Shown: positions 8,954 to 18,779, numbered from the stretch's first letter. The stretch is 45,131 nt of DNA from Candidatus Poseidoniales archaeon (GCA_003602645.1 QQSI01000020.1:9452-54582); one strand, 5' to 3'. Numbers and translations: made by a program. The notes: a model not told the origin generated them from the letters alone.

Positions 8954-9757
8954 ATGGGTTTCAGTTCAAAGTGTTACGATTTATCTGAAAGTTCTAGGTT
9001 TCAAAATGCGATTCTCGCTCTGATTGTTCTGAATGCTGTCACCATCGGCATGGAGACTTTTTCATTCTCTAAATCCACGACGACGATTTTGGAAGCACTT
9101 GATTCGGTCATCTTGTGGGTGTTCATCATTGAACTGATCATTCGATTAATCGGAGGTGGACTTGGCTTTTTCAAAGATTCATGGAACAATTTTGACTTCG
9201 TTATTATTCTCTGTTCCATTTCCCCCGCAACTGGCCCGTTGAGCGTTCTTCGTGTGTTCCGTGTCTTCAGAGCGCTGCGCCTTGTATCAAGCATGCCAGA
9301 AATGCAGCGCATGGTTGAGGCAATGCTGCGTTCATTGCGCGGTATTGCGGCCATAAGCTGGCTCTTGGTGATTGTCATGTATGTGTTTTCGGTGATGGGG
9401 ACCATGTTGTTTGGCAATGGCGGGGAGGCTGGTGAGATGTATTTCGGAAACCTCGGCCTCTCGCTTTACTCACTCTTCCAGATCATGACGCTCGAATCAT
9501 GGTCGAATGGCATTGCTCGCATGATTGTTGATGAGCAAGGTTGGTGGGCTGCTCTCTTCTTTGTCACCTATATCATCAGCACATCGTTCACTTTCCTCAA
9601 CATGTTCATTGCTGTGTTCACCAACACAATGGCAGCGATTGACGTTGAAGACGAAGGGGGAGAAGAAATGGCCCAGGTTCTTCGCGAACTTCAACTTGAA
9701 ATTGCTGACCTCAAGGGCATGATTGAGCGCAGTGTGGTCGACCATGACGATGAGTAG
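8954..9757 (+). CDS. Voltage-gated ion channel, single 6-TM domain, NavBac-like
   Basis: S4 PLSVLRVFRVFRALRLVSSMPEMQRMV with Arg every third residue; pore LYSLFQIMTLESWSNGIARM; S6 FVTYIISTSFTFLNMFIAVFTNTM; C-terminal coiled coil. ORF track start at 8948 is a TTG; ATG at 8954. Confidence 0.9.
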   Translation: MGFSSKCYDLSESSRFQNAILALIVLNAVTIGMETFSFSKSTTTILEALDSVILWVFIIELIIRLIGGGLGFFKDSWNNFDFVIILCSISPATGPLSVLRVFRVFRALRLVSSMPEMQRMVEAMLRSLRGIAAISWLLVIVMYVFSVMGTMLFGNGGEAGEMYFGNLGLSLYSLFQIMTLESWSNGIARMIVDEQGWWAALFFVTYIISTSFTFLNMFIAVFTNTMAAIDVEDEGGEEMAQVLRELQLEIADLKGMIERSVVDHDDE

Positions 9758-9793
9758 CCATTTTCCTACAGCAACAGCGTCTCAATGTTCACA

Positions 9794-9868
9794 TGGAGCC
9801 ACCGGCGAGAATTGAACTCGCGACCTCCTCATTACCAATGAGGTGCTATACCGCTAAGCCACGGTGGC
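9794..9868 (-). tRNA. tRNA-Thr (anticodon GGT), CCA encoded
   Basis: Reverse complement GCCACCGTGGCTTAGCGGTATAGCACCTCATTGGTAATGAGGAGGTCGCGAGTTCAATTCTCGCCGGTGGCTCCA; acceptor GCCACCG/CGGTGGC, loop TTGGTAA, discriminator U then CCA. Confidence 0.94.
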
Positions 9869-9888
9869 AGTAGTCGTGGCGACTTACC

Positions 9889-9899
9889 GGACCAATATA
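9889..9899 (-). promoter_or_regulatory. Candidate archaeal TATA box for tRNA-Thr
   Basis: Minus-strand GGTTATATTGG lies about 20-30 nt upstream of the tRNA-Thr 5' end. Confidence 0.4.
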
Positions 9900-9961
9900 A
9901 CCGCTTCGCGTCATCACCAACAATCAAAAAGAAGGTAGGTCGCCAACTTCTTTGCCTCAAA

Positions 9962-9971
9962 GGCTATAAGG
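9962..9971 (+). promoter_or_regulatory. Candidate archaeal TATA box for the small coiled-coil ORF
   Basis: gctataaggt, about 45 nt upstream of the ATG at 10014. Confidence 0.35.
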
Positions 9972-10013
9972 TGATTTTAACAGATATTTTTTTGGAGAAG
10001 GCAACTTCTCTGG

Positions 10014-10211
10014 ATGGGATGGAACATGGAGCGAGAGCTTGAAACAAAAACGGAGATGCGACAACGAGTTCGTGATCTTCAGAGCCAAGTAGATGAATTG
10101 AAAGACCTTGTGAACACGTTACTTAGCGTGATATGTGAGGAACCGGATGGTGTGCACAGTGGTGCTGCACCGACGATACCTGGGCAACCAGCTACCAATT
10201 ACTGCATGTGA
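10014..10211 (+). CDS. Small coiled-coil protein (65 aa), hypothetical
   Basis: MERELETKTEMRQRVRDLQSQVDELKDLVNTLLSVIC heptad-like; non-overlapping ORF preceded by a TATA-like element; ends 3 nt from the convergent RtcB stop. Confidence 0.55.
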   Translation: MGWNMERELETKTEMRQRVRDLQSQVDELKDLVNTLLSVICEEPDGVHSGAAPTIPGQPATNYCM

Positions 10212-10213
10212 GA

Positions 10214-11689
10214 TTAGCCCTTGATCACGGCCAGCGGGCTGAGACGAGCCACTGGTCGAGCAAGGTTCGCCATGTCAGTGAGAGCGATGACCTCATCGAC
10301 ATTTTTGTAGGCATCAGGCGCTTCCTCAGCAAGGACATTTGGGGTGGAGGCATGAATTCGAATGCCTTTGGCTTCCAATTCTCCTTTGAGTTGCTTTCCA
10401 TCAATCGTCTTCTTCGCCTTCGTTCTCGATAGAGCGCGACCAGCACCGTGACATGATGAGCCAAAGGCCTTGTTCATGCCGCTTTTTGGGCCAGACATAA
10501 TCCACGATCCTGTTCCCATGTCACCTGGTACGAGGACGGGTTGGCCGCTTCTTGAATAGGAATCAGCCACGTCGCTGTGATCGCCCCCAAATGCACGAGT
10601 TGCCCCTTTCCGGTGAACGCAACAAGTGCATTGAACTCCATCAATGGTATGATGTTCGACCTTTGCTATGTTGTGGGCCACATCGTACAAGAGTCTTGCT
10701 TCTCCATCAATGCCGAGTTCCAACTTGAGCACTTCTCGTAAACGATGAGCGAGGGCGCTTCGGTTTGCAAAAGCAAAATTTGCGGCAGCGTTCATGGCGT
10801 CGAAATAAGACTGTCCTTCTTTGCTGTGAAACGGTGCTGCGGCGAGTTGCCGGTCCGCCAATGTATAGTCCCACTCATCATTGACCCATTTGTTACCTCT
10901 CGATTTGTACCTTGATTCAAGTGCACGTACATGGTCGCTGCACACTTGGTGTCCAAGGCCACGAGAGCCTGAGTGAATCATTGCCACAAGTTGTCCTTCA
11001 TACAGGCCCCAAGCCTCAGAAGTTGCTGCGTCAACCGTCTTTCCAACGGTTTGCAGTTCCAAAAAGTGGTTGCCACTGCCAAGTGTTCCAAGCGCACGCA
11101 TCCCACGTTCTCTTGCCCGGGTTGAAACCGCAGCGTGCACCGTGTTAAGCATGCCATTTGATTCGATGGCCTTGAGGTCTTCATCATACCCAAAACCCAT
11201 GTCAACCGCAGCATGAGCGCCCCTTTGAATGAGGTCGTCAAGTTGACGTGTGTTGATCTCCAGTCCACCTTTACCCGAAGCTCCAGCAGGAATTCGCCCG
11301 GCGAGGCGTCCGGCGAGTTTCTTGAGGTTGGGAATGTCAGATTCAGTTGCATCAAGGGCAAGCATTCTCACACCACAGTTGATGTCAAAACCGACGCCTC
11401 CGGGCGAGATGGCTCCACCCAATTCTCCTGCGTTGGTGTCTGTGGCGACCACACCGCCGATGGGTAGACCATAGCCAAAATGCCAATCCGCCATGGCCCA
11501 TGCTTCGCCCACAACGCCAGGCAAGGATGCAGCGTTCACCAATTGTTCCGGTCCCCGGTCATCAACGTGTTTTAGCAGATGCTCTTGGTTGGTGACGAGC
11601 CGAGCGTCGACCTTCATGTCACCATGGGCTCTGATTCGCATGGTGCCATCACCCTCATCCGAGAGGTGGTTGCGCCAATCTTCGCCCAT
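10214..11689 (-). CDS. rtcB: RNA-splicing ligase RtcB
   Basis: GGVVATDTNAGELGGAISPGGVGFDINCGVRMLAL, LGSGNHFLELQ, MIHSGSRGLGHQVC, CCVHRKGATRAFGGDH, SSCHGAGRALSRTKAKK are RtcB signatures. Confidence 0.95.
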   Translation of the reverse strand: MGEDWRNHLSDEGDGTMRIRAHGDMKVDARLVTNQEHLLKHVDDRGPEQLVNAASLPGVVGEAWAMADWHFGYGLPIGGVVATDTNAGELGGAISPGGVGFDINCGVRMLALDATESDIPNLKKLAGRLAGRIPAGASGKGGLEINTRQLDDLIQRGAHAAVDMGFGYDEDLKAIESNGMLNTVHAAVSTRARERGMRALGTLGSGNHFLELQTVGKTVDAATSEAWGLYEGQLVAMIHSGSRGLGHQVCSDHVRALESRYKSRGNKWVNDEWDYTLADRQLAAAPFHSKEGQSYFDAMNAAANFAFANRSALAHRLREVLKLELGIDGEARLLYDVAHNIAKVEHHTIDGVQCTCCVHRKGATRAFGGDHSDVADSYSRSGQPVLVPGDMGTGSWIMSGPKSGMNKAFGSSCHGAGRALSRTKAKKTIDGKQLKGELEAKGIRIHASTPNVLAEEAPDAYKNVDEVIALTDMANLARPVARLSPLAVIKG

Positions 11690-11807
11690 AGAGGTGCGTT
11701 GGGTGTGTCACCTTTGAGCATTGTTCATACCAATTGTAGCAAACCACGGCACAGGTTTCAAGGGGGATGCGTCGCTGGACGAATCGTTCCTCAACGGGTG
11801 TGCTGCT

Positions 11808-14663
11808 ATGAGTCTACCACCAATCGATTTGGCTGTGTTCCATGAGAACGGGTTTATTCGCAAGCAATGTCGAATCACAGAACTTTGGTTTTGGACCGCA
11901 GACCACGACCGTACAACTTGCGGCGATACAACTGAAGATGAGTACACATTCATCGGTGCGCCACTGATTCAAGGCTATCCAATGCGAGGAAAAGAACTCA
12001 AAGATGCAATGCGAGAAACTTTTCTGACCTTCTTTGAACAACGAGAACACACCCGGGTTGCACCTTATCCGGTTCTTGCAAGATGGCGCGATGATATCCA
12101 TCTCACCATTGCTTCCATTGCTGACTTTCAACCCCATGTGACTTCGGGTGAGGTTGAACCTCCCGCAAATCCACTCACCATCTCCCAACCGTGCATTCGC
12201 TTGACAGACGTGGATGCAGTTGGTCGATCTGGGCGGCATTTGACCACCTTCGAAATGATGGCTCACCACGTATTTAATCGTCCAGAGGAGGGAAAAATGT
12301 TCTATTGGATGGAAGAATGTGTTCGCTTTTGCCATGAACTCATGACCGAGGCGCTATGTATCGATCCGAACGAAATCACCTATGTTGAAAATCCATGGTG
12401 TGGCGGCGGTAATGCTGGTGCTGCAGTCGAGGTTATTGTTGGGGGTCTCGAATTGGCCACTCTGGTGTTCATGAACCTCGAAGAACATCCTGACGGGGAG
12501 ATTGAACTCAAGGGGGATAAATACCGAGAAATGCCCTTGCAAATCATTGACACTGGCTATGGTTTGGAGCGGTTTTGTTGGGCAGCAGCAGGCACGCCAA
12601 CCATCTATGAATCAATTTATCCTGAGTCAACAACCTGGCTGAAAGATCTTTCCTCCTTTAGCACCATCACAGCACAATGGCCCTCACTCGACCTTGACGC
12701 GCTGCTTGGAGAAATGAGCCGTTTGAACGGGATCATGAACATCGAGCCGGGTGTCGACGCGGATGAACTTCGAAACACGTTCCTTCGTCGCCTAGGTGAA
12801 CGTGGCATCGAGGTCACAGCCGAACAATTCTCAGCCGTCACCGAACCTTTAGCGAAGATCTATGCCATCCCAGACCATTTGCATGCCTTATGCAACATGC
12901 TTGGCGATGGTTTAGTCCCCTCCAATGCGAAAGCAGGATACTTGGCTCGTATGCTGGCCCGGCGCACACTACGTCTCCGGGACGAACTCAATCTTGATGT
13001 CTCGCTTGCTGATCTTGCACGACATCATATCGAAGTGAATCTTGGCAGTGCTTCAATGAAGCAAACGCATGATGGATTGCTCGGCATTCTTACCTTGGAA
13101 GAAACCCGTTACGGTGAGATGCTAAGGAAGGGTGGCAACGTCATCAACACACAACTCAAAAATGTACCAAAAGAAGCAACCAGTATTCCGGATGAGACTT
13201 TGTTCAACATGAACGATTCCCACGGACTAGCACCAGATATGGCCGTTAGTCTGGCGAAGAAAGCGGGTTGGAATTCAGTTTCAGTTCGAACAGGATTCGC
13301 TGCAGAGATGGCAGAGCGACACGCAAAATTGGCCAAACAAGCCGCCCAAGCCGTAGAAGCCAAACCGCTCGTCAACGCTCCGTTAACAGTTCCATCAACC
13401 CAATTGCTGTTTTATGATGATGTGCAACAACAAGAATTTGATGCGTCTGTGCTTGCTTGTTTACCGCTTGTAGGCGAAGACCTTCCCGATGGAGCAACGC
13501 ATGCAGTTGTTATGGACAAAACCTGTTTCTATCCCGAGGGTGGCGGCCAAGAAGGCGATTATGGTTCGCTTTCCACCGCTTCTTCCCAAGGGCGTGTCAT
13601 TGACACTCGAAAATTTGGTGATCATGTTCTGCATCTCACGGATGGGCCTTTTGAAAAAGGAGATCTCGTCCACGGAAGCATCGATTGGAAGCGAAGGAAG
13701 CAACTGATGGATCATCACACAGCCGTTCATATTGTCGGCGGGGCTGCACGTCGAATATTGGGCCCCCACATCTACCAGGCCGGAGCGAACAAATCAGTCG
13801 AAATGGCCCGTTTGGACATCACCCACTTCAATCGGCTGACTCGGGATGACCTCGATGCAATCGAAGCCCTAGCTAACGAGGTCTTAGGCCAAGTTCAGAG
13901 AACAGAAAAAACAGAGTTGAATCGAAAAGATGCTGATAAGAAATATGGCTTTGACCTGTACCAAGGAGGTGCTCCGAAGGGCAGTTCCATCCGCATTCTA
14001 AGGATTGCCGACCACGACATACAAGCATGTGGAGGCACACACCACGACGAGCCGGGACAAATCGGTTCCATCCGCATCGTGCGGTCATCAGCTGTTCAAG
14101 ACGGTGTCGAACGGTTGCACATCGTCGCTGGACAAGCGGCCTTAACCTATGCTCGTGAGCAAGATGCATTGCTCAGATCGATGTCTGAGTTATACGGTGT
14201 TCCTAACACTGAACTCCCTAAAACTTCACAACGTTTCTACAAAGAATGGAGAGACCAACGAAAGCGTATCGAGCAACTTGAAGCAGAAATTGTTCGTCTG
14301 CGCACTTCGGGTGGCGGTTCAGATTCCAAAGAATTGGACGGTGTTCGCATCGTGATCATGGAGGCTCATGGTAACTTGAAAAAGATGACTAAGATGCTTA
14401 AGGAACTGACCTTGGACAAACAAAACCCGACCCTTGCAGTGCTGGGTTCCAAGGAGGGAGGAGGGAAACTTATGATCGCAGTCACCGAAAACACCGTAGC
14501 AGCAGAACGCTATGATGCTGTGGCCTTACTCAGGGAGATCGCCCCTCACATCAACGGAGGCGGTGGTGGCCGGCCGACTCTTGCTCAAGGTGGCGGCTCG
14601 AACCCCGATGGCCTCGATGCAGCGCTTGATGCTGCACGTGCTGCCGTTGGTTTGTCGAATTAA
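11808..14663 (+). CDS. alaS: Alanyl-tRNA synthetase (archaeal type)
   Basis: LTISQPCIRLTDVDAVGRSGRHLTTFEMMAHHVF, WCGGGNAGAAVEVIVGGLELATLVFMN, editing-domain DHHTAVHIVGGAARRILG and CGGTHHDEPGQIG. In-frame ATG at 11808 preferred. Confidence 0.95.
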   Translation: MSLPPIDLAVFHENGFIRKQCRITELWFWTADHDRTTCGDTTEDEYTFIGAPLIQGYPMRGKELKDAMRETFLTFFEQREHTRVAPYPVLARWRDDIHLTIASIADFQPHVTSGEVEPPANPLTISQPCIRLTDVDAVGRSGRHLTTFEMMAHHVFNRPEEGKMFYWMEECVRFCHELMTEALCIDPNEITYVENPWCGGGNAGAAVEVIVGGLELATLVFMNLEEHPDGEIELKGDKYREMPLQIIDTGYGLERFCWAAAGTPTIYESIYPESTTWLKDLSSFSTITAQWPSLDLDALLGEMSRLNGIMNIEPGVDADELRNTFLRRLGERGIEVTAEQFSAVTEPLAKIYAIPDHLHALCNMLGDGLVPSNAKAGYLARMLARRTLRLRDELNLDVSLADLARHHIEVNLGSASMKQTHDGLLGILTLEETRYGEMLRKGGNVINTQLKNVPKEATSIPDETLFNMNDSHGLAPDMAVSLAKKAGWNSVSVRTGFAAEMAERHAKLAKQAAQAVEAKPLVNAPLTVPSTQLLFYDDVQQQEFDASVLACLPLVGEDLPDGATHAVVMDKTCFYPEGGGQEGDYGSLSTASSQGRVIDTRKFGDHVLHLTDGPFEKGDLVHGSIDWKRRKQLMDHHTAVHIVGGAARRILGPHIYQAGANKSVEMARLDITHFNRLTRDDLDAIEALANEVLGQVQRTEKTELNRKDADKKYGFDLYQGGAPKGSSIRILRIADHDIQACGGTHHDEPGQIGSIRIVRSSAVQDGVERLHIVAGQAALTYAREQDALLRSMSELYGVPNTELPKTSQRFYKEWRDQRKRIEQLEAEIVRLRTSGGGSDSKELDGVRIVIMEAHGNLKKMTKMLKELTLDKQNPTLAVLGSKEGGGKLMIAVTENTVAAERYDAVALLREIAPHINGGGGGRPTLAQGGGSNPDGLDAALDAARAAVGLSN

Positions 14664-15400
14664 AGCGATTGAAGTGCTTGACGGTCAAAGTGAGACACAG
14701 CCACTGCGGTTGCTTCCTCCACGCTAAACCATTGAACTTCAGAAATTTCTTCAACGAGGATTTCAAGACTGTTTGGATTTCCATTCCAAAGCGCTCTGTA
14801 CGTGAACGACACGAAGGAAATCCCCTCATCCGTGAAGATGTTCTGCGTAACGACAGGCTCAGTGTCAAGCAGTTCAATTTCTAGGCCCAATTCCTCTCTT
14901 GCCTCACGGACGCATCCAACTGTTGGATGTTCATTGTGATCCATGTATCCACCAGGGAGGGTCCAATAGCCTCTGAAATGTCCTCGTTCGACCTTGGCCA
15001 TGAGCACTTGATTGTCATCGTTACAAATCATGACCTTTGAGACAAGCCGATGGATTGAACGGTACACAGCTTCTCGAGCAATTGGATGAACAGCGTTGTC
15101 GCTGATTAAATCATCTTTCAGTGCCCAATGGCTTGGCCATGGAATCTTTGGATAGCCTTTGACGACAATAGTGTCGACCTTTCCCCAACTGATCCGGGTA
15201 TGTCCAATGACGTTCCATGGTACTCCAATGAGTTCGATTTCTGCTGCGGTCGGTAAGCGTAGACCATCCTCACTTGCCAATCGGCCCTTGACGGGTAGGT
15301 GAGGGCCGTTACCATTCTCATCAACGAGAAGCACTCGCCCATCATGTTCGAGATGGACGACCTCCTTCGGGTGCATGCTGTTTCTTTTTAGCCATCGCAC
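14660..15400 (-). CDS. NUDIX hydrolase with extra N-terminal domain
   Basis: Nudix box GYMDHNEHPTVGCVREAREELGL fits GX5EX7REUXEEXGU exactly. Confidence 0.9.
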   Translation of the reverse strand: MRWLKRNSMHPKEVVHLEHDGRVLLVDENGNGPHLPVKGRLASEDGLRLPTAAEIELIGVPWNVIGHTRISWGKVDTIVVKGYPKIPWPSHWALKDDLISDNAVHPIAREAVYRSIHRLVSKVMICNDDNQVLMAKVERGHFRGYWTLPGGYMDHNEHPTVGCVREAREELGLEIELLDTEPVVTQNIFTDEGISFVSFTYRALWNGNPNSLEILVEEISEVQWFSVEEATAVAVSHFDRQALQSL

Positions 15401-15488
15401 ATCAATGCTCGTATGGGTGTCCTCAACAGCAATGCATTATCGAAATAAACGACTGACTCTTCAAATATGGCCACGATGTGGGCATGGC

Positions 15489-16208
15489 ATGGGCTTCGAA
15501 CAACTGAACGACACCGGCTGGGCCAAGACATACTTGATTTGGGACGAAGTCACCAAAGAGGCAGCTTTGGTCGATCCTGTATATGATTACATGGACGCTT
15601 ACACCTCAAGACTCGAGAGTGAGGGATTGACCCTTGTGCACGCAATGGCCACTCATACCCACGCAGACCACATCACAGCTTGTTTCGAATTGCAAAAAAC
15701 CTTGGGCTGTTCCTATGTGATGTGGCACTCAACCTCATGCTTAGGTGTGACTCATTACATCAACGACAAGGACCAGATGACCATGGGCTCAATTCAGTTC
15801 ATCTTTCACCACGCACCTGGCCACACAAGCGATAGCATGCTCATTGAAACGAACGGTCATGTCATGACGGGTGACTTCCTGTTTACAGGCAAAGGTGGTG
15901 TTGGGCGAGATGATTTACCAAGCGGGCGAATGAAGGTTCACTGGGATGCTCTAAGTGTCCTTGAACGTCTTGATGGTCATCTGATTGTATGCACAGGTCA
16001 TGACCCTCCCGGCACCGAGATGATGTCCCTTGAATGGAACCGTGAAAACAATCCTGTTCTCAACATGAATTCCTACGATGAATATGAAGCATGGCAACTC
16101 GAGGTAAGCGCCGGTTTGGGTGCTGTCAGCAAAATCAAAACTGCGGTTCCAGCGAATGTCTTTGCCGAAATTCCGGAGCATATTCCTTGGTTGGACGGCG
16201 AGAACTGA
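15489..16208 (+). CDS. Metallo-beta-lactamase-fold hydrolase, ETHE1/persulfide dioxygenase or glyoxalase II-like
   Basis: ATHTHADHITACFEL, HAPGHTSDSMLIE, MTGDFLFTGKGGVGRDDLPSG, VCTGHD. Met at 15489 chosen over the upstream 15375 ORF start. Confidence 0.8.
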   Translation: MGFEQLNDTGWAKTYLIWDEVTKEAALVDPVYDYMDAYTSRLESEGLTLVHAMATHTHADHITACFELQKTLGCSYVMWHSTSCLGVTHYINDKDQMTMGSIQFIFHHAPGHTSDSMLIETNGHVMTGDFLFTGKGGVGRDDLPSGRMKVHWDALSVLERLDGHLIVCTGHDPPGTEMMSLEWNRENNPVLNMNSYDEYEAWQLEVSAGLGAVSKIKTAVPANVFAEIPEHIPWLDGEN

Positions 16209-16258
16209 TTGCACAATTGATGGCAATCCCTTTCAATGTCCGAAGAGGGGCGGGAAGC

Positions 16259-18775
16259 ATGCGCTCCTTCTCTGCACGTGGACTTCTCATCGTTCTCAGT
16301 TTGCAACTCCTCCTGGTTGGGGCTTCCGCGGCACCGATGATGTCATCGCTCAATCCTGCAGGTGATGCTGAACGAATGGACCCGTTCCTCGAAGAAGCGC
16401 TCAAGGACTCACAACACGATGATGAACTTTCAGTTATTTTCCAACTTAACAGTCCTGTGACTTCTGAAGATCATGCGTGGCTTGAACGTCATGGGGCTGC
16501 CATTTTAGGTGATGCTCCATTGATTGATGGCGGCCTCATTGAGGCATCAGCAATGGACCTTCGAGTGATCAGTGAGTGGTCACGAACTGAGTACCTTGAA
16601 CTTAATCGAGAACTGGAATTTTTCTACCTCCCTACCGAATGGGGAGGTGAACCCGCACCCGGAATCATGATGCATGAAACCACACATGTGGTCAATGCAA
16701 CCACCTCTTGGCACCGGGCAATCATTAACCCAGACGGAACCGTTGCCTTCGACACGGATATGTCCTTCACAGAATGGGATGGCGATGGTACGGCCATCGT
16801 GGACCTAGACACTGGTGTTGATGCTGGCCATCCAGATTACGATTACCTCGGACCTTGGACTGGTGAGAAAACCCTGTACTCAGCAAAGTGGGATGGTGTT
16901 TGGACGGAAACGCGGAACTCTGACACATCCTCTGGTCACGGCACACACGTTGGCGGAACCATTGCAGGGAATGGAGACGCATCTGCAGGTCGTCGTGCAG
17001 GAGTGGCTAAGGGCGGTCAACTGGTTGCGCTTGGAACAGGCGATGGTGCCTCAATTTTTGCAGCTGAACAGGGGTTGGAATGGACCTTCCAACATTCCAT
17101 TCCCGGACAGAACGAATACCATATTCGAGTCGTTTCAAATTCATGGGGCACGGACGGTGATTATGATCCAAATGGAGCAGTTGCCCAATTGACCGATCGC
17201 TTAACCTACGAAAACGGAGTTGCTGTCATCTTTGCTGCTTCAAACTCAGGTGGGAATGGTGGTGAGTGTGCAGGTGGACTGAAAACAAACGTCTACGCAA
17301 ACACTCCCTCGGCCATTTCCGTGGCTGCCCTCACTCATGATGGATCTGCAGTGACCTCTTTTTCGAGCCGAGGGTGCATGAATCAAATGCACACTTGGCC
17401 GGATGTTGGAGCACCAGGACGGGACATTTGGGCCACAGCACCTCGAGGCACAGCGATTGATGCATCGACCAAATTGCAAGGGGATCTGTATTACATGGCC
17501 ATCTCAGGGACAAGCATGGCAACACCTCACGTAGGTGGCATGGCGGGTCTTTTGCTCAACGCTGCCCCATCCCTCACTGTGGCTGATTACCACCGTGAAG
17601 ACCACGACGAGGGTGATTCCTTGGTTGGTGGTGAAGGAACAGCGGCTTACGGTCAATTCGAGGATTGGGACACGGCTAATTTTTCGAGGGTCCATGAACT
17701 TGAACTCATCCTAGAGCTGACCGCACGGTATGAGGGAATGGCTAATTCCTGTGAAGCAGGGAATGACGATGATGCCTGCAATGATATTCCAGCAGAATGC
17801 TATCGCTCCCTTACAGGAAGATGCCACGATTGGCGCGTTGGCCATGGCCTCACCGATGTTGATGCCGCAGTTGCACTTGCTCGAACATTACAACTCATGC
17901 GCGATCAAAACAACGACGGTATTGTCGATCATCCAGAATACACCGTTTGGGATGCTTTCGAAATCTTCGATGCGCTAAGAACTGAAGAAAGCATAGTGGT
18001 GGACACCGATCGGGTCCGTCATGCTTGGAAAGGCGACTGGAATCACTTCAATAACGGAGCAAGTGGCGCTGTCTATTACACCGAAGACTCTCACTATGTC
18101 TGGATTCCAAATGGAACATACAACATGTTGGTGCAATTTTCCCCTACCGAAGTTGATGTAGAGACTGCACAAGTTGGGAACCTCCAAATGGAAATCGACC
18201 TCGGCGAAGACGGTTCTAACGATGCTCAAGGACAAGGTACCCGTGTGTCTGATACCTGGGTTTACGACTTGGATGTCGATTCTTCCCATTGGAACACTTG
18301 GGCACATTTTGATGTGACAGGCCAAGCTATGGCCTTCCTCGGCGTGTTTGAAGATCCAGAGTTTTTCGAAGCCAGCATTCCGTACACAGTGGACGCAGTG
18401 CTCACCATCGACCTCTCCACTCCCGTTGATATTTCCATTCCTCAGCGGCCGGACTTTTACTCGGATTTAGACCCAACCACGCCCTCGGATGCTTGGGATG
18501 ATTCGTACTCTGGACAACTCACGTTCACACGAGCGGTGTACAATCAATCTGCTTTGATGGATGCGGTCCTTCCAAAGGTCATCATCGAGGAACAGAAGCC
18601 AAGTTTCTTTGGCGCCCTTGGTGATGTGTTCTCAGAATACACAGGTGCTTCCATACTCTTTGGCCTGTTTGCCTTGCTTTGTGCTTTAGGGGTGGGTTAT
18701 GTTGTCCGTAACACTCGAGAAGATCAACCGCTCACTTTGAAGACTCTACCCATTGATGCGGAACTCGACGACTAA
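16259..18775 (+). CDS. Secreted subtilisin-like serine protease (S8) with C-terminal TM anchor
   Basis: Signal peptide MRSFSARGLLIVLSLQLLLVGASAAP; triad contexts AIVDLDTGVDAGHPDYD, SGHGTHVGGTIAG, ISGTSMATPHVGGMAGLLL; C-terminal TM ASILFGLFALLCALGVGYVV. Confidence 0.92.
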   Translation: MRSFSARGLLIVLSLQLLLVGASAAPMMSSLNPAGDAERMDPFLEEALKDSQHDDELSVIFQLNSPVTSEDHAWLERHGAAILGDAPLIDGGLIEASAMDLRVISEWSRTEYLELNRELEFFYLPTEWGGEPAPGIMMHETTHVVNATTSWHRAIINPDGTVAFDTDMSFTEWDGDGTAIVDLDTGVDAGHPDYDYLGPWTGEKTLYSAKWDGVWTETRNSDTSSGHGTHVGGTIAGNGDASAGRRAGVAKGGQLVALGTGDGASIFAAEQGLEWTFQHSIPGQNEYHIRVVSNSWGTDGDYDPNGAVAQLTDRLTYENGVAVIFAASNSGGNGGECAGGLKTNVYANTPSAISVAALTHDGSAVTSFSSRGCMNQMHTWPDVGAPGRDIWATAPRGTAIDASTKLQGDLYYMAISGTSMATPHVGGMAGLLLNAAPSLTVADYHREDHDEGDSLVGGEGTAAYGQFEDWDTANFSRVHELELILELTARYEGMANSCEAGNDDDACNDIPAECYRSLTGRCHDWRVGHGLTDVDAAVALARTLQLMRDQNNDGIVDHPEYTVWDAFEIFDALRTEESIVVDTDRVRHAWKGDWNHFNNGASGAVYYTEDSHYVWIPNGTYNMLVQFSPTEVDVETAQVGNLQMEIDLGEDGSNDAQGQGTRVSDTWVYDLDVDSSHWNTWAHFDVTGQAMAFLGVFEDPEFFEASIPYTVDAVLTIDLSTPVDISIPQRPDFYSDLDPTTPSDAWDDSYSGQLTFTRAVYNQSALMDAVLPKVIIEEQKPSFFGALGDVFSEYTGASILFGLFALLCALGVGYVVRNTREDQPLTLKTLPIDAELDD

Positions 18776-18779
18776 GCAT

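Noticed and set aside
9001-9417. 138-aa minus-strand ORF opposite the ion channel
   Set aside because: Channel frame has S4, filter and S6 motifs; the antisense frame is a shadow.
16091-16258. N-terminal extension of the 894-aa subtilase ORF
   Set aside because: Overlaps the MBL gene in another frame; the signal peptide begins at Met 16259.
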